A stretch of DNA of 64,000 nt, from the NCBI GenBank assembly GCA_913055805.1, contig CAJXLF010000004.1:1-64000 (forward strand). Direction: 5' to 3'. Positions within the stretch are counted from its first letter, which is position 1, and each line of letters opens with the position of its first letter. The translations under genes were made by a program, and so were the position numbers. Positions 40,073 to 47,876 of the stretch are shown here, piece by piece. The stretch is from an uncultured Salinisphaerales bacterium. Its GTDB lineage: Bacteria; Pseudomonadota; Gammaproteobacteria; Nevskiales; CAJXLF01. The notes beneath the pieces were generated by a model. That model was not told the DNA's origin and made no database searches. It saw nothing but the letters and a program-made list of their open reading frames with translations.

Positions 40073-40882
40073 CTACTTCAGCACCTGACCGATCTGCAGG
40101 CGCGCCAGTACGCCGGCCAGACGCGGAGAGAAACGCTGGGCAAACCAGCCCACGCCCACTTCAATACGCGGGGTAATGCAGATGAGCTTGCCCTTGCGCA
40201 CATCACGCAGCAGATCGGCGGCCACCTTGTCCGGCGACGCACCCTTCTTTTCGTAGAAGGCGACAGCCTGAGCCTGATGGCTTTGGGTTTCGCCGGTCAT
40301 GATGGTGTTCTTGACGATGGCCGTATTGATAATGCCCGGGCAGAGAATGGTGACGCTGACGTTGGTATCGTGCAGCTCGGCCGCCAGCGATTGCGACAAC
40401 CCGACCACCGCATGCTTGGAAGCGCAATAGGGCGCCATGCGGGGGATGGAGATGAGGCCGGCCGCCGACGCCGTGTTGATGATGTTTGATGGCGTGGTCT
40501 GCTTGCTCATGCGCGGCAGGAAGGCGTGCAGGCCGTTGACCACGCCCATGACATTCACCTCCATCACCCGGCGCCAGTCATCCAGTCCGGTATCCAGCAC
40601 GAAAGCGGCATGGCCGATACCGGCATTGTTGAACAGCAGATCAACACGGCCGTCTTCGGCAAACACCTTGTCGGCCAGTGCCTGTACCGCATCAGCGTCG
40701 GTCACGTCGACGCTGTGCGCCCGCCCATCCTTGAGACTGCGGGCCACCGCTTCGGCCGCCTGCAGATTGACGTCAGCGCAATGCACCTTGGCGCCGTAAC
40801 GGTCCAGCAACTGGGCGATAGCGCGGCCAATGCCGGACCCCGCACCGGTGACCACCGCCACCTTGTCTTTATAGAAGTTCAT
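40073..40882 (-). CDS. Short-chain dehydrogenase/reductase
   Basis: A 269-residue classical SDR. It has VAVVTGAGSGIGRAIAQLLD at the N-terminus, L-F-N-N-A-G-I-G, the Ser in N-T-A-S-A-A-G-L and the catalytic YCASK near residue 155. It should interconvert an alcohol and a ketone using NAD(P). The C-terminal RIEVGVGWFAQRF resembles SDRs of lipid and steroid operons. An AAGGGGG site precedes ATG 40882. It lies 75 bp below the DUF6351 gene, with a strong hairpin between. Confidence 0.9.
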   Translation of the reverse strand: MNFYKDKVAVVTGAGSGIGRAIAQLLDRYGAKVHCADVNLQAAEAVARSLKDGRAHSVDVTDADAVQALADKVFAEDGRVDLLFNNAGIGHAAFVLDTGLDDWRRVMEVNVMGVVNGLHAFLPRMSKQTTPSNIINTASAAGLISIPRMAPYCASKHAVVGLSQSLAAELHDTNVSVTILCPGIINTAIVKNTIMTGETQSHQAQAVAFYEKKGASPDKVAADLLRDVRKGKLICITPRIEVGVGWFAQRFSPRLAGVLARLQIGQVLK

Positions 40883-40924
40883 GTCAGCCCCCTTGAATAG
40901 AAGCTGCTCAGGATAACCCAGGAA

Positions 40925-40946
40925 GGGGCGGCAGATGCCGCCCCTC
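40925..40946 (-). terminator. Strong hairpin after the DUF6351 gene
   Basis: A perfect 10-bp stem with a 2-base centre, AGGGGCGGCA-GA-TGCCGCCCCT, lies 11 bp past the DUF6351 stop codon. No T-run follows on the minus strand. It may terminate part of the transcripts or protect the 3' end of the upstream message. Confidence 0.55.
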
Positions 40947-40957
40947 AGGTGAACTGA

Positions 40958-43402
40958 TTATTCGGCGAAGATGCCGAAGGCGGGTGAAGTCCAGCCGAGA
41001 CCGGAATACTCAGGCGCTGCGGGCAGCGGCTTGCCGCCGTACACCACGTTGCCCTGGTCGTCCGAATACACCAGCCAGGGCACGGTCTTCTGCTTGTCCA
41101 CACCTGGCTGACTGTAGTCACAGACGCCGTCAGGAAACGCTTCCTGCAGCTGCGCCCACTCCTCGTCGCTGAATCCGATTGGACCATAGTCATCGCTGCG
41201 GTCCAGCGGTTTCAGCTGGCAGCTGTGATCGTCATAGGTGCCCGATTGCCCGGCGATGCCGCGCGGCGTGGTGAACTCGGTACGCAGCGTGTCACCCACC
41301 AGACCGGCGCCGCAGACTGCTCCCAGCACCGGATCAACGACCAGACGCAAGGCAGGATTGAGCGCCGGGTCCAGACCTGCATGCGCAGCAAACAGAATCG
41401 GTCCCAGCACGGGTCCGAACAACTGATTCAAGGTGGGTTGCAGCAGCGGCAGCTGGATGCCCTCGGGTGCGGTCAATGCTGAAGCAGCACTGCAACGATC
41501 ATGCAGATCGCCGGGGCGATTCTGCAGGATCTTTTCGGCCAGCGGCACATCCCGCTCGTCTGCTTCCACGGCCGACAACCAGCGGTCCATGGCCAGCAGG
41601 GCCTCGGAGGAGTAATTGGGATCGCCGATCAGCGGCGTCTGACCGAACCAGATGACATGGTTGTCGAAATGACCCTGTTCACGCAGCAAACGCCCACGCA
41701 TGGCCCAGGCCCATTGCGCATCATGCGCGATGCCGGGATCAGGGCCGCCGTGATCAATGATGGCTACGGTGTCGAGCTGACTGGCGCTGTTGAGCCAGCC
41801 GGTCCGGTACATATTGCCCAGCGCCGGGTCATCCGCATGCAGGCGGGTTTCCACCGCTTCGGCATTAATGTCCAGCCCGCCGATCTTGCTGTTCAGGTCC
41901 ACGAACATGGCCGGGGTAATGACGCCGGCGCGCAGCGCCTCCAGACCATACTGGATGCCCTGACCATCCACCGGCAGACCGGCGAAACCGCGGCCGAGCA
42001 TGACCTCGTTGTCTGACCAGACTTCGGGCTGACGCGGGCCGAACAGGTTGATAAGCAGGTCGAAGACACTGCAGCGCACGCCGGAGGGATTGGTTTCGGG
42101 GTGATAGCCGATGTCCTCGCCCACATGGCCGCAGCCGGGCTTGGGATCGACTGCCCGCTTGAACAGGCCTTCGTCCATGACGATGGCATTCACCGGCAGG
42201 ATATGACCCTCCACCGCCGACCACTGCGTGGGCGACCAGACGATGCCCTCGCCCCAGCGGGTCGGGTCCTCGAAGTAGCGCCGCAGCATGTGATAGTCGT
42301 AGGCCTGCGCGCCCGGTGAAGCCGTATCCGGGTAGGAGCAGGTCACGATCAGACCCTGGTAGATGCCGGGATAGGCATTGGCCACGGTCTGCTGGGCAAT
42401 CGAGCCGCCGGAGCAACCCGAACCGATGGTGTAACGCAGCGGGCCGTAATGCTCGATCAAATGTTCCTTGGCCATCATCAGCGACTCGGCGTTCATGGCC
42501 ACGCTGCAGTTATGCCCGGTGTTGGCCAGCGCGGTGGACATGACGGCAAAGCCTTTGCCCAGCGCCACAGTCGGGCTGTCGCCAACGGTGACCGGTACTT
42601 CCGGCGGAATGAAATCAAAAGTGCCGGAATAATCGGTTTTAGGCGCCCCGCCGACACCATAGGAGGCCCCGCAGCCACCGCCATGCGGCACGAACACCTT
42701 GCCGTTCCACTGCGCCTGCGGCGCCCAGGGCTGCCAGTCCTGGGCTGGATCAAACAGCACCGCAATGCGGTACTGGTCACGATCCTGGTAGCCGATTTCC
42801 TCGCGCACAATGAAGGGTACGGTAACGCCGTGATCGGTGGTGGTCTGCGCCACATCGGTAGGGGGATTGTCAGGATCGTAGGGCAGCAACCCGGCATTCA
42901 GCGGATTCGAGGACTTGTAGAAATAGCTGAAAACCGGCGCCTGATTACAGTGCTCATCTTCTGCGCCTTCCTGACATGCCCAGGGCTGCACCTGCGGACC
43001 TGAGAACACCGGACCGCCGTTCGGATGATTAATGATTTCGGCGGTGGCATTAGCGCCGGGCAGCTGGGCGACAAAACTGTTCTTGCCCAGTTGCAGCCCC
43101 GTCACCAGGCCGCGCAGATTGCCGTCATCCGTCAGGGCAAAGACGCTGCTGACGTCGCTGCCATTGAGCCGCATGCCGACGTTGTCCGGATTCGCCCCTT
43201 CGGGCACCAGCACCTCAATCAGGACATCGCCGCCACTGATCAGATCGGCACGGTTTGAAAGCACATGAATGGACGAGGAACTGGCCAGCTGGCTGCCGCC
43301 ACCCGCCGATGAATCGTCGTCATTATCGCCACCACCACAAGCGGACAGGCCTGTCATGGAAGAAAAAACCAGCGCCAGCCACAGGCCGTATTTATAGGAC
43401 AT
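40958..43402 (-). CDS. DUF6351 esterase-like lipoprotein
   Basis: An 814-residue exported protein with signal and lipobox (FSSMTGLSACGGG, Cys near residue 22). The N-terminal domain (about 45-120) looks beta-rich; the rest has an alpha/beta-hydrolase look, with F-V-P-H-G-G-G-C-G-A, TIGSGCSGGSIAQQTVANAY (nucleophile Ser in GCSGG near residue 330) and I-I-D-H-G-G-P-D. It matches family DUF6351, whose substrates are unknown; tannase- or esterase-like action on a bulky ester is plausible. Its place in the sterol-type run suggests release of esterified or conjugated sterol outside the cell. GGGGGAG precedes ATG 43402. Confidence 0.78.
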   Translation of the reverse strand: MSYKYGLWLALVFSSMTGLSACGGGDNDDDSSAGGGSQLASSSSIHVLSNRADLISGGDVLIEVLVPEGANPDNVGMRLNGSDVSSVFALTDDGNLRGLVTGLQLGKNSFVAQLPGANATAEIINHPNGGPVFSGPQVQPWACQEGAEDEHCNQAPVFSYFYKSSNPLNAGLLPYDPDNPPTDVAQTTTDHGVTVPFIVREEIGYQDRDQYRIAVLFDPAQDWQPWAPQAQWNGKVFVPHGGGCGASYGVGGAPKTDYSGTFDFIPPEVPVTVGDSPTVALGKGFAVMSTALANTGHNCSVAMNAESLMMAKEHLIEHYGPLRYTIGSGCSGGSIAQQTVANAYPGIYQGLIVTCSYPDTASPGAQAYDYHMLRRYFEDPTRWGEGIVWSPTQWSAVEGHILPVNAIVMDEGLFKRAVDPKPGCGHVGEDIGYHPETNPSGVRCSVFDLLINLFGPRQPEVWSDNEVMLGRGFAGLPVDGQGIQYGLEALRAGVITPAMFVDLNSKIGGLDINAEAVETRLHADDPALGNMYRTGWLNSASQLDTVAIIDHGGPDPGIAHDAQWAWAMRGRLLREQGHFDNHVIWFGQTPLIGDPNYSSEALLAMDRWLSAVEADERDVPLAEKILQNRPGDLHDRCSAASALTAPEGIQLPLLQPTLNQLFGPVLGPILFAAHAGLDPALNPALRLVVDPVLGAVCGAGLVGDTLRTEFTTPRGIAGQSGTYDDHSCQLKPLDRSDDYGPIGFSDEEWAQLQEAFPDGVCDYSQPGVDKQKTVPWLVYSDDQGNVVYGGKPLPAAPEYSGLGWTSPAFGIFAE

Positions 43403-43448
43403 TATTGCTCTCCCCCCGATCGCAATATTTCAATATAACAAGAATATT

Positions 43449-43468
43449 GCCACGGCCCCTGCCGTGGC
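43449..43468 (-). terminator. Hairpin after the cycloisomerase-like gene
   Basis: A perfect 8-bp stem GCCACGGC-CCCT-GCCGTGGC lies 17 bp past the stop at 43486. On the minus strand AATATTCTTG follows, which is AT-rich but not a T-run. Partial termination between the cycloisomerase-like and DUF6351 genes is likely. Confidence 0.5.
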
Positions 43469-43485
43469 GGGAGGGCAAAAAATAA

Positions 43486-44277
43486 CTAGAGTCGGCCGAC
43501 CAGCCGTGCCGCCATGTCCAGCAGGTAGAAAGTCAGCATGGAAGCGCTCAGGCCGCCGGCCACCGTCTGCAGCAGACTCCAGCTTTTCTCCCGGGTTTCA
43601 TCCAGGAAGTAATAGATGGGGAAGCTGGCAATAAAATAGGTGGCGTAGATGGCCGAACCGTAAGCCAGCATCAGTTCCATTTTTTCGTAATGGAAGTTCT
43701 CCGCAATCAACGGATTGGCCATGGCGCGGGTTTCCATCCAGGCCCAGGCATAACCGATGAGGAATACAAAAAGCGGGAATAACAGCCACTTGAACGGCGC
43801 CAGGCTGTTGAGCTTGCGCAGGGCGATATTGGCCGTGGCGTGATAGGTCATGAAGTACACATGCGTGTAGGCATACATGATCAGCGGCACCACCTGCTCA
43901 CCGCTGCCGACCAGCGCCGAATCCAGGTTGCTGGTGATGTTGGGGTAGGTATAGACCATGCCCAGTACATCGAAAAAATACTCGCTGCCGAAGTAGTTGC
44001 CGAAGAAGCCGAAGATGAAAATATAGAGATTGGCCTTGAACCAGTAGCTCTGGTGCCAGGGCTTGTCCGTGTAGCGCCGGGCAACCAGCATCGGGATGAT
44101 GAAAGCCGGCATGGCCGTGGCAAAGGCATGCAGCAGCATGGCCGTATCGCCCCAGACCGCGCCCCAGCCGGTGAGCATCATCATGGCCATGGAGGCCATC
44201 CAGACCGGCGAGTAGAGCAGGAAGAATTTCTCTACCCAGGCCTTGTCGGGATTTTCGGAAAACCAGTTGTTTTTCAT
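43486..44277 (-). CDS. Cycloeucalenol cycloisomerase (CPI1)-like membrane protein
   Basis: A 263-residue polytopic membrane protein with about six helices. It aligns along its whole length with what I know of plant cycloeucalenol cycloisomerase (about 280 residues): S-E-N-P-D-K-A-W-V-E-K-F-F-L-L-Y-S-P-V-W at the start, A-M-P-A-F-I-I-P-M-L, Y-W-F-K-A-N-L-Y-I-F, GNYFGSEYFFDVLGMVYTYP, THVYFMTYHATANIALRKL, W-M-E-T-R-A-M-A-N and AIYATYFIASFPIYYFLDE. The plant enzyme opens the 9-beta,19-cyclopropane ring of cycloeucalenol, giving obtusifoliol. ATG 44277 follows GAGAGGGTGAT; a frame extension upstream lies in a dispersed repeat. It sits three genes below CYP51. Confidence 0.85.
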   Translation of the reverse strand: MKNNWFSENPDKAWVEKFFLLYSPVWMASMAMMMLTGWGAVWGDTAMLLHAFATAMPAFIIPMLVARRYTDKPWHQSYWFKANLYIFIFGFFGNYFGSEYFFDVLGMVYTYPNITSNLDSALVGSGEQVVPLIMYAYTHVYFMTYHATANIALRKLNSLAPFKWLLFPLFVFLIGYAWAWMETRAMANPLIAENFHYEKMELMLAYGSAIYATYFIASFPIYYFLDETREKSWSLLQTVAGGLSASMLTFYLLDMAARLVGRL

Positions 44278-44280
44278 ATC

Positions 44281-44362
44281 ACCCTCTCCCCAATCCTCTC
44301 CCCTCAAGGGAGAGGGAGGTTAATGGTTCTCCCCCTCCCTTGAGGGGGTCAGGGGGAGGGGG
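44281..44362. repeat. Dispersed palindromic repeat (CCCTCTCCC/GGGAGAGGG type)
   Basis: Inverted pyrimidine-rich and purine-rich runs (CCTCTCCCCTCAAGGGAGAGG, and further on CTCCCCCTCCCTTGAGGGGG) fill the gap between the SnoaL-like and cycloisomerase-like genes. Related units are at 46062-46155, 46428-46480 and 62872-62912. The unit appears to supply the purine-rich ribosome site of the cycloisomerase-like gene. Confidence 0.75.
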
Positions 44363-44364
44363 AA

Positions 44365-45018
44365 TCACTTACCGGTCATGGCGATTTTCACCATCGCCAT
44401 GAAGTTCCTGAGCTTCTCAGCCTTGCCCGGCTCCGGCCGGATACGCCGGTGGCCCGGCATCAGCTTGCCCTTGGCCTGCAGGTGGATTTTTTCCTTCACC
44501 ACCGGGGCCAGTACACCCGACCCGGCCAGTTCGAAGAAAACGGCCTTGGCATTGCCCAGGTCGAAGAAGTCGCGCTGCCATTCCCACTGGTAGTTGCCGG
44601 CGTACTGGAACCAGGAACCGCCGATGCCCTCGATGCAGATCTGCGAGCCGTCCTTGCGCTTGTACGGCGACACCTGGCGCCAGAAGCCGACGACGCTGCC
44701 ACGTTTTTCGTCGATGATGACATCGTGATAGGGATACTCCCATTCCTCGAAACCCTTCATCTGGTAACCCAGCGCGACATCGCAGATTTCCTGGCGGCCA
44801 TCGGCCACGAACTGTTCGTTCGGTCCGATATTCCACTCGTAGACCGCGTTCTCGGTGTACATGGGGCCCAGGTACCTGGTCCAGTTGCCTTCCCTCTCGG
44901 CGTCAACGTTGGCCTGCAGCCAGCGCTTGAGCATCTCTTCCATTTCCTCGCGGGGGAAGGCCCTGGTCGGCGGGGTGATCGAGGGACAGCGTTTGTCCTT
45001 GAATACCTTTTCGGACAT
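44365..45018 (-). CDS. SnoaL-like / NTF2-fold protein of the sterol-type cluster
   Basis: A 217-residue protein with an NTF2-like core (about residues 25-150): MLKRWLQANVDAEREGNWTR, YTENAVYEWNIGPNEQFVADG and IIDEKRGSVVGFWRQVSPYK with W-Q-R-D-F-F-D-L-G-N-A. A basic C-terminal tail of about 60 residues follows. The fold is shared with ketosteroid isomerase and limonene epoxide hydrolase, so a sterol isomerase or carrier role fits the neighbours, but the active-site residues cannot be matched. AGGAGA precedes ATG 45018. It lies 8 bp below the SDR gene. Confidence 0.78.
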   Translation of the reverse strand: MSEKVFKDKRCPSITPPTRAFPREEMEEMLKRWLQANVDAEREGNWTRYLGPMYTENAVYEWNIGPNEQFVADGRQEICDVALGYQMKGFEEWEYPYHDVIIDEKRGSVVGFWRQVSPYKRKDGSQICIEGIGGSWFQYAGNYQWEWQRDFFDLGNAKAVFFELAGSGVLAPVVKEKIHLQAKGKLMPGHRRIRPEPGKAEKLRNFMAMVKIAMTGK

Positions 45019-45026
45019 GGTTTCTC

Positions 45027-46058
45027 CTAGGGGTGCACCGCAACGCGTGGCGCAAATTTTGTTTTCAGGTGACCGGACGCGGCCAGCCACCTGACGGTGT
45101 CGGTCAGGGTGTCTGCCGGTTCGCGGAAATGCAGTCGGCTGTGACGCAGGTATTTTTCCGAGCTGGCCGGCGTCCACTGGGTGACATATCCCATGGCCTC
45201 GACCGAGATCGGTGTTTCAAAGGGAACGATCTTCTTGAGCAGGTCCATCACCTGTCCCATGGCGCGGAAGACCGGTCCGGGTATCGGCAGGCTGAACAGG
45301 CGGCGGCCGGTGACCGCCTCCAGTTTCTGCCGCAGTTCCGGCCAGGGGTAATAGTGGCCGCCGATGATGTAGCGGGCGTCTTCGAAATCGCCGGTGGCAG
45401 GATGTTCCAGCAGATAGCGATGCGCCTCGGCCAGGTCTCGCACGTCCACGCACTGAAAGCCGGTAGTGGTATTGGGGATCATCTGCGAGATGAACTGGGC
45501 AAAGGCGTGGTTGGCTTCACTCAGCTTCGGATCGTCCGGCCCGACAATGGCGCTGGGGTAGGTCACCTGCACGGGACAACCCCGCGCCTGCAACCCGCGC
45601 ACGTATTCATCGCTGTCGCGCTTGGAACGGGAATAGGCTTCGCGGGTGTTGGCCAGCGGCGTGGTCTCGTTGATCTCGTCGAATCCGGTCTGCATCAGCA
45701 CGCTGAGACTGGAGACATACACGATGTTGCGGATGCCCAGGTCGCAGGCGGAGCCGATGACGGCCTTCATTCCGCCGACGTTGTTTTCGTAGGTTTGCTG
45801 CGCCTTGCGCGGATCCAGCGACACGGCCGCGGCGGCATGCAGCACGGCGTCACAGCCGACCATGCCCTGGCGGATCGCGTTTTCGTCGCACATGTCCGCG
45901 ACGACGAAGTCGCTGACCTCATGACCGTGCCGGCTGAAATAGGTCCTGGCCGCATCGGGGTTGCGCACCAGCAGGCGCAGTTCGTGACCGGCGTCCAACA
46001 GGGAGCGCGCAGTATGCGCGCCGACGAATCCCGTCCCGCCCGTGAGAAAGATTTTCAT
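45027..46058 (-). CDS. Extended SDR, 3-beta-hydroxysteroid dehydrogenase/sterol dehydrogenase-like
   Basis: A 343-residue NAD(P)-dependent epimerase/dehydratase-type protein. It has the N-terminal FLTGGTGFVGAHTARSLLDA, VLHAAAAVSLDPRKAQQTYE, V-Y-V-S-S-L-S-V-L and the active-site A-Y-S-R-S-K. The C-terminal part resembles 3-beta-HSD-like proteins, which oxidise the 3-hydroxyl of sterols; in bacterial C4-demethylation a reductase of this fold (SdmB) acts with a Rieske oxygenase, but no Rieske gene is seen here. It is next to CYP51 on the same strand. Confidence 0.82.
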   Translation of the reverse strand: MKIFLTGGTGFVGAHTARSLLDAGHELRLLVRNPDAARTYFSRHGHEVSDFVVADMCDENAIRQGMVGCDAVLHAAAAVSLDPRKAQQTYENNVGGMKAVIGSACDLGIRNIVYVSSLSVLMQTGFDEINETTPLANTREAYSRSKRDSDEYVRGLQARGCPVQVTYPSAIVGPDDPKLSEANHAFAQFISQMIPNTTTGFQCVDVRDLAEAHRYLLEHPATGDFEDARYIIGGHYYPWPELRQKLEAVTGRRLFSLPIPGPVFRAMGQVMDLLKKIVPFETPISVEAMGYVTQWTPASSEKYLRHSRLHFREPADTLTDTVRWLAASGHLKTKFAPRVAVHP

Positions 46059-46061
46059 CTA

Positions 46062-46155
46062 ATCCCCTCTCCCTTCCAGGGAGAGGGATAGGGTGAGGGT
46101 AGGCAGTCCACCGTTACCCCTCACCCCCACCCTCTCCCCTGAGCGTAGAGGGAGT
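46062..46155. repeat. Dispersed palindromic repeat reaching into the 3' end of the CYP51 gene
   Basis: Runs CCCCTCTCCC...GGGAGAGGGA at 46073-46090 and CCCCTCACCCCCACCCTCTC...TAGAGGGAG at 46117-46152 form inverted pairs of the same type as at 44281. The second part is translated: it encodes the CYP51-ferredoxin tail L-R-G-E-G-G-G-E-G before the TAA at 46114-46116. Confidence 0.75.
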
Positions 46156-47850
46156 TTCCCCTTCCAGCCTCAGGGCTTGGGTCGGGCAATACTTCACTGC
46201 GTCCTCGACCTTGGCGCGCTCCTCATCCGTGACCGTTTCCTTGATGACTTGCAGCACGCCGTCCTCGCCTACCCTGAAGTGCTTTGGTGACTCGCCCATG
46301 CACACGGCATGGCCCTGGCAGAGTTCGCGGTCCACGATGACCTTGAGTTCGACAACCTTCGGCTTCTCCTGCACATGGAAAGGACAGCCTTGGGCCGATG
46401 CTTCCGACTGGCCGGCACTGCCGACTTGCCCCCACCCCTTCCCTCCCTCGCTTGCGGGGGAGGGTGAGGGAGGGGGTCCACGGCGCCGGTAGCGCACCCG
46501 GCAGGGCGTGACCGGCTGCACGATCATGTCCTTGTAGTTGTCGACATAACTGTCCGGCGCATCGACCAGTTCGAACTCGTAGCGCCGCAACAGCACGGCG
46601 AAAATCGCCTTGATCTGGAACTGTGCGAAGGCATTGCCCGAGCACTTGTGCTTGCCGCCGCCAAACGGCTGGTAGGCCATGAGGTTCTTGTCCTCACGCC
46701 GTTCCGGCGAATACCGGTTCGGGTCAAACACCTGTGGATTGCTGAACAGCTTCGACATGCGATGCGTCACCGGCGGGCTGGCCCAGACCATGTCGCCGGC
46801 CTTGATACGGTAGTCCCTGAAGTGCAGGTCTTCGGACACCTGCCGCATCAGAATAATGAGCGGCGGATGCAGGCGCAGCACCTCCTTGACCACGTTTTCC
46901 AGCACCGGTACCTCACGCAAACTCTGAAAAGTCACCTCGCCTTTCTCGCCCAGCAGCTCATCCAGTTCCTGCCGGGTTTCGCGCAGAAACGCCGGGTTCC
47001 TGAGCAGTTCCAGCAGCACCCAGGCAGCGGTGCCGGAACTGGTGTGGTGCCCGGCAAAAATGGCGCCGATGAGCATGCCGGTGATTTCGTTATCAGTGAG
47101 CGGAGTACCGTCGTCATAGCGCATGTCGATCAGCGACTGGAACATGTCATGCGGTTTTTCGGCCTGGGCTTCGCGTTTCTTGATAATGGCGCCCACCAGT
47201 TCCTGCAACCGCTTGCGGGCACGGTCGCGGCGGCGGAATTTGGGAATGGGCAGATAGGGAAAATGGTAGGCCAGCGGACTCACGCCCTGTTCCAGGTCGT
47301 GATAGATATGGGCGAATTCCTCATTCAGCTCATAACGGAACTCGCGACCCAGCAGACAGTGGCTGGCGGTGTTGATGGTGAGCTGTTTCATGAACTCGAC
47401 CAGCTCGATTTCACCCGCCTCACCCCAGTCGGCAATGATGTCCTCCACTTCCTGCACGATCTTCTGCGAGTGATTGCGCATGGCATCAATACGCAAGGAG
47501 GGCATCAACGCCTTGAGCTGCTGGTCCTTCTTCTCCAGCGGTGCGTCGAATACCAGCCCCTCGCCGAAGATGGGGGTCATGAGTTTGTAGGCGGCGGACT
47601 GGTCCAGCTGCTCGTCACTGGAGCGGTAGAAAAGTTCGCTGGCCTCGTCGCCCGTAAGCAGCACGATCTTCTGCCCCAGCAGCGTGAAGGCAGCGATTTC
47701 GCCGGCCTCGTCAGCCACCTTCTGCACAAACCGGTAGGGATTCGTGGCGAAGGGAATCATGTGGCCGACCCAGGGCAGGCCACCCTTCATGTGCGGCGGC
47801 TCATTACCGGTGCTGAGGTGGTCCGATGCCGGCAGGCTCTTGCTTGTCAT
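46114..47850 (-). CDS. cyp51: CYP51 sterol 14-alpha-demethylase fused to a [3Fe-4S]-type ferredoxin
   Basis: A 578-residue fusion. Residues 1-452 are a cytochrome P450 of family CYP51: Y-K-L-M-T-P-I-F-G-E-G-L-V-F-D (substrate site 1), the CYP51 I-helix signature AGHHTSSGTAAW near 265, ExxR in KEVLR, LHPPLIILMR, and FGGGKHKCSG with the haem Cys near 403. Residues about 500-563 are a ferredoxin with C-x5-C (511, 517) and Y-C-P (555). CYP51 removes the 14-alpha-methyl of sterols by three oxidations; the ferredoxin supplies electrons, as in the CYP51-ferredoxin fusion known from Methylococcus capsulatus. The linker (about 457-474) and tail are encoded by a dispersed repeat. GAGGGCG precedes ATG 47850. 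Confidence 0.95.
   Translation of the reverse strand: MTSKSLPASDHLSTGNEPPHMKGGLPWVGHMIPFATNPYRFVQKVADEAGEIAAFTLLGQKIVLLTGDEASELFYRSSDEQLDQSAAYKLMTPIFGEGLVFDAPLEKKDQQLKALMPSLRIDAMRNHSQKIVQEVEDIIADWGEAGEIELVEFMKQLTINTASHCLLGREFRYELNEEFAHIYHDLEQGVSPLAYHFPYLPIPKFRRRDRARKRLQELVGAIIKKREAQAEKPHDMFQSLIDMRYDDGTPLTDNEITGMLIGAIFAGHHTSSGTAAWVLLELLRNPAFLRETRQELDELLGEKGEVTFQSLREVPVLENVVKEVLRLHPPLIILMRQVSEDLHFRDYRIKAGDMVWASPPVTHRMSKLFSNPQVFDPNRYSPERREDKNLMAYQPFGGGKHKCSGNAFAQFQIKAIFAVLLRRYEFELVDAPDSYVDNYKDMIVQPVTPCRVRYRRRGPPPSPSPASEGGKGWGQVGSAGQSEASAQGCPFHVQEKPKVVELKVIVDRELCQGHAVCMGESPKHFRVGEDGVLQVIKETVTDEERAKVEDAVKYCPTQALRLEGETPSTLRGEGGGEG
46428..46480. repeat. Dispersed palindromic repeat inserted in frame in the CYP51-ferredoxin linker
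   Basis: CCCCACCCCTTCCCTCCCTC ... GGGGGAGGGTGAGGGAGGGG forms an inverted pair around CGCTTGCG. It matches the intergenic repeats at 44281, 46062 and 62872 in composition and form but lies inside the coding sequence, giving a Pro/Ser/Gly-rich stretch (P-P-P-S-P-S-P-A-S-E-G-G-K-G-W) between the two folded domains. Confidence 0.75.
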
Positions 47851-47876
47851 GGTTCGCCCTCTTGACTCGTTCTGCT

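Noticed and set aside
43486-44307. Cycloisomerase-like gene starting further upstream at 44307
   Set aside because: The added residues (M-R-G-E-D-W-G-E-G-D) are encoded by the dispersed repeat; the ATG at 44277 begins where similarity to CPI1 begins.
46114-47850. The CYP51-ferredoxin fusion as a sequencing or frameshift artefact
   Set aside because: The reading frame is continuous through the linker with all ferredoxin Cys in frame, and a CYP51-ferredoxin fusion is already known from Methylococcus capsulatus.
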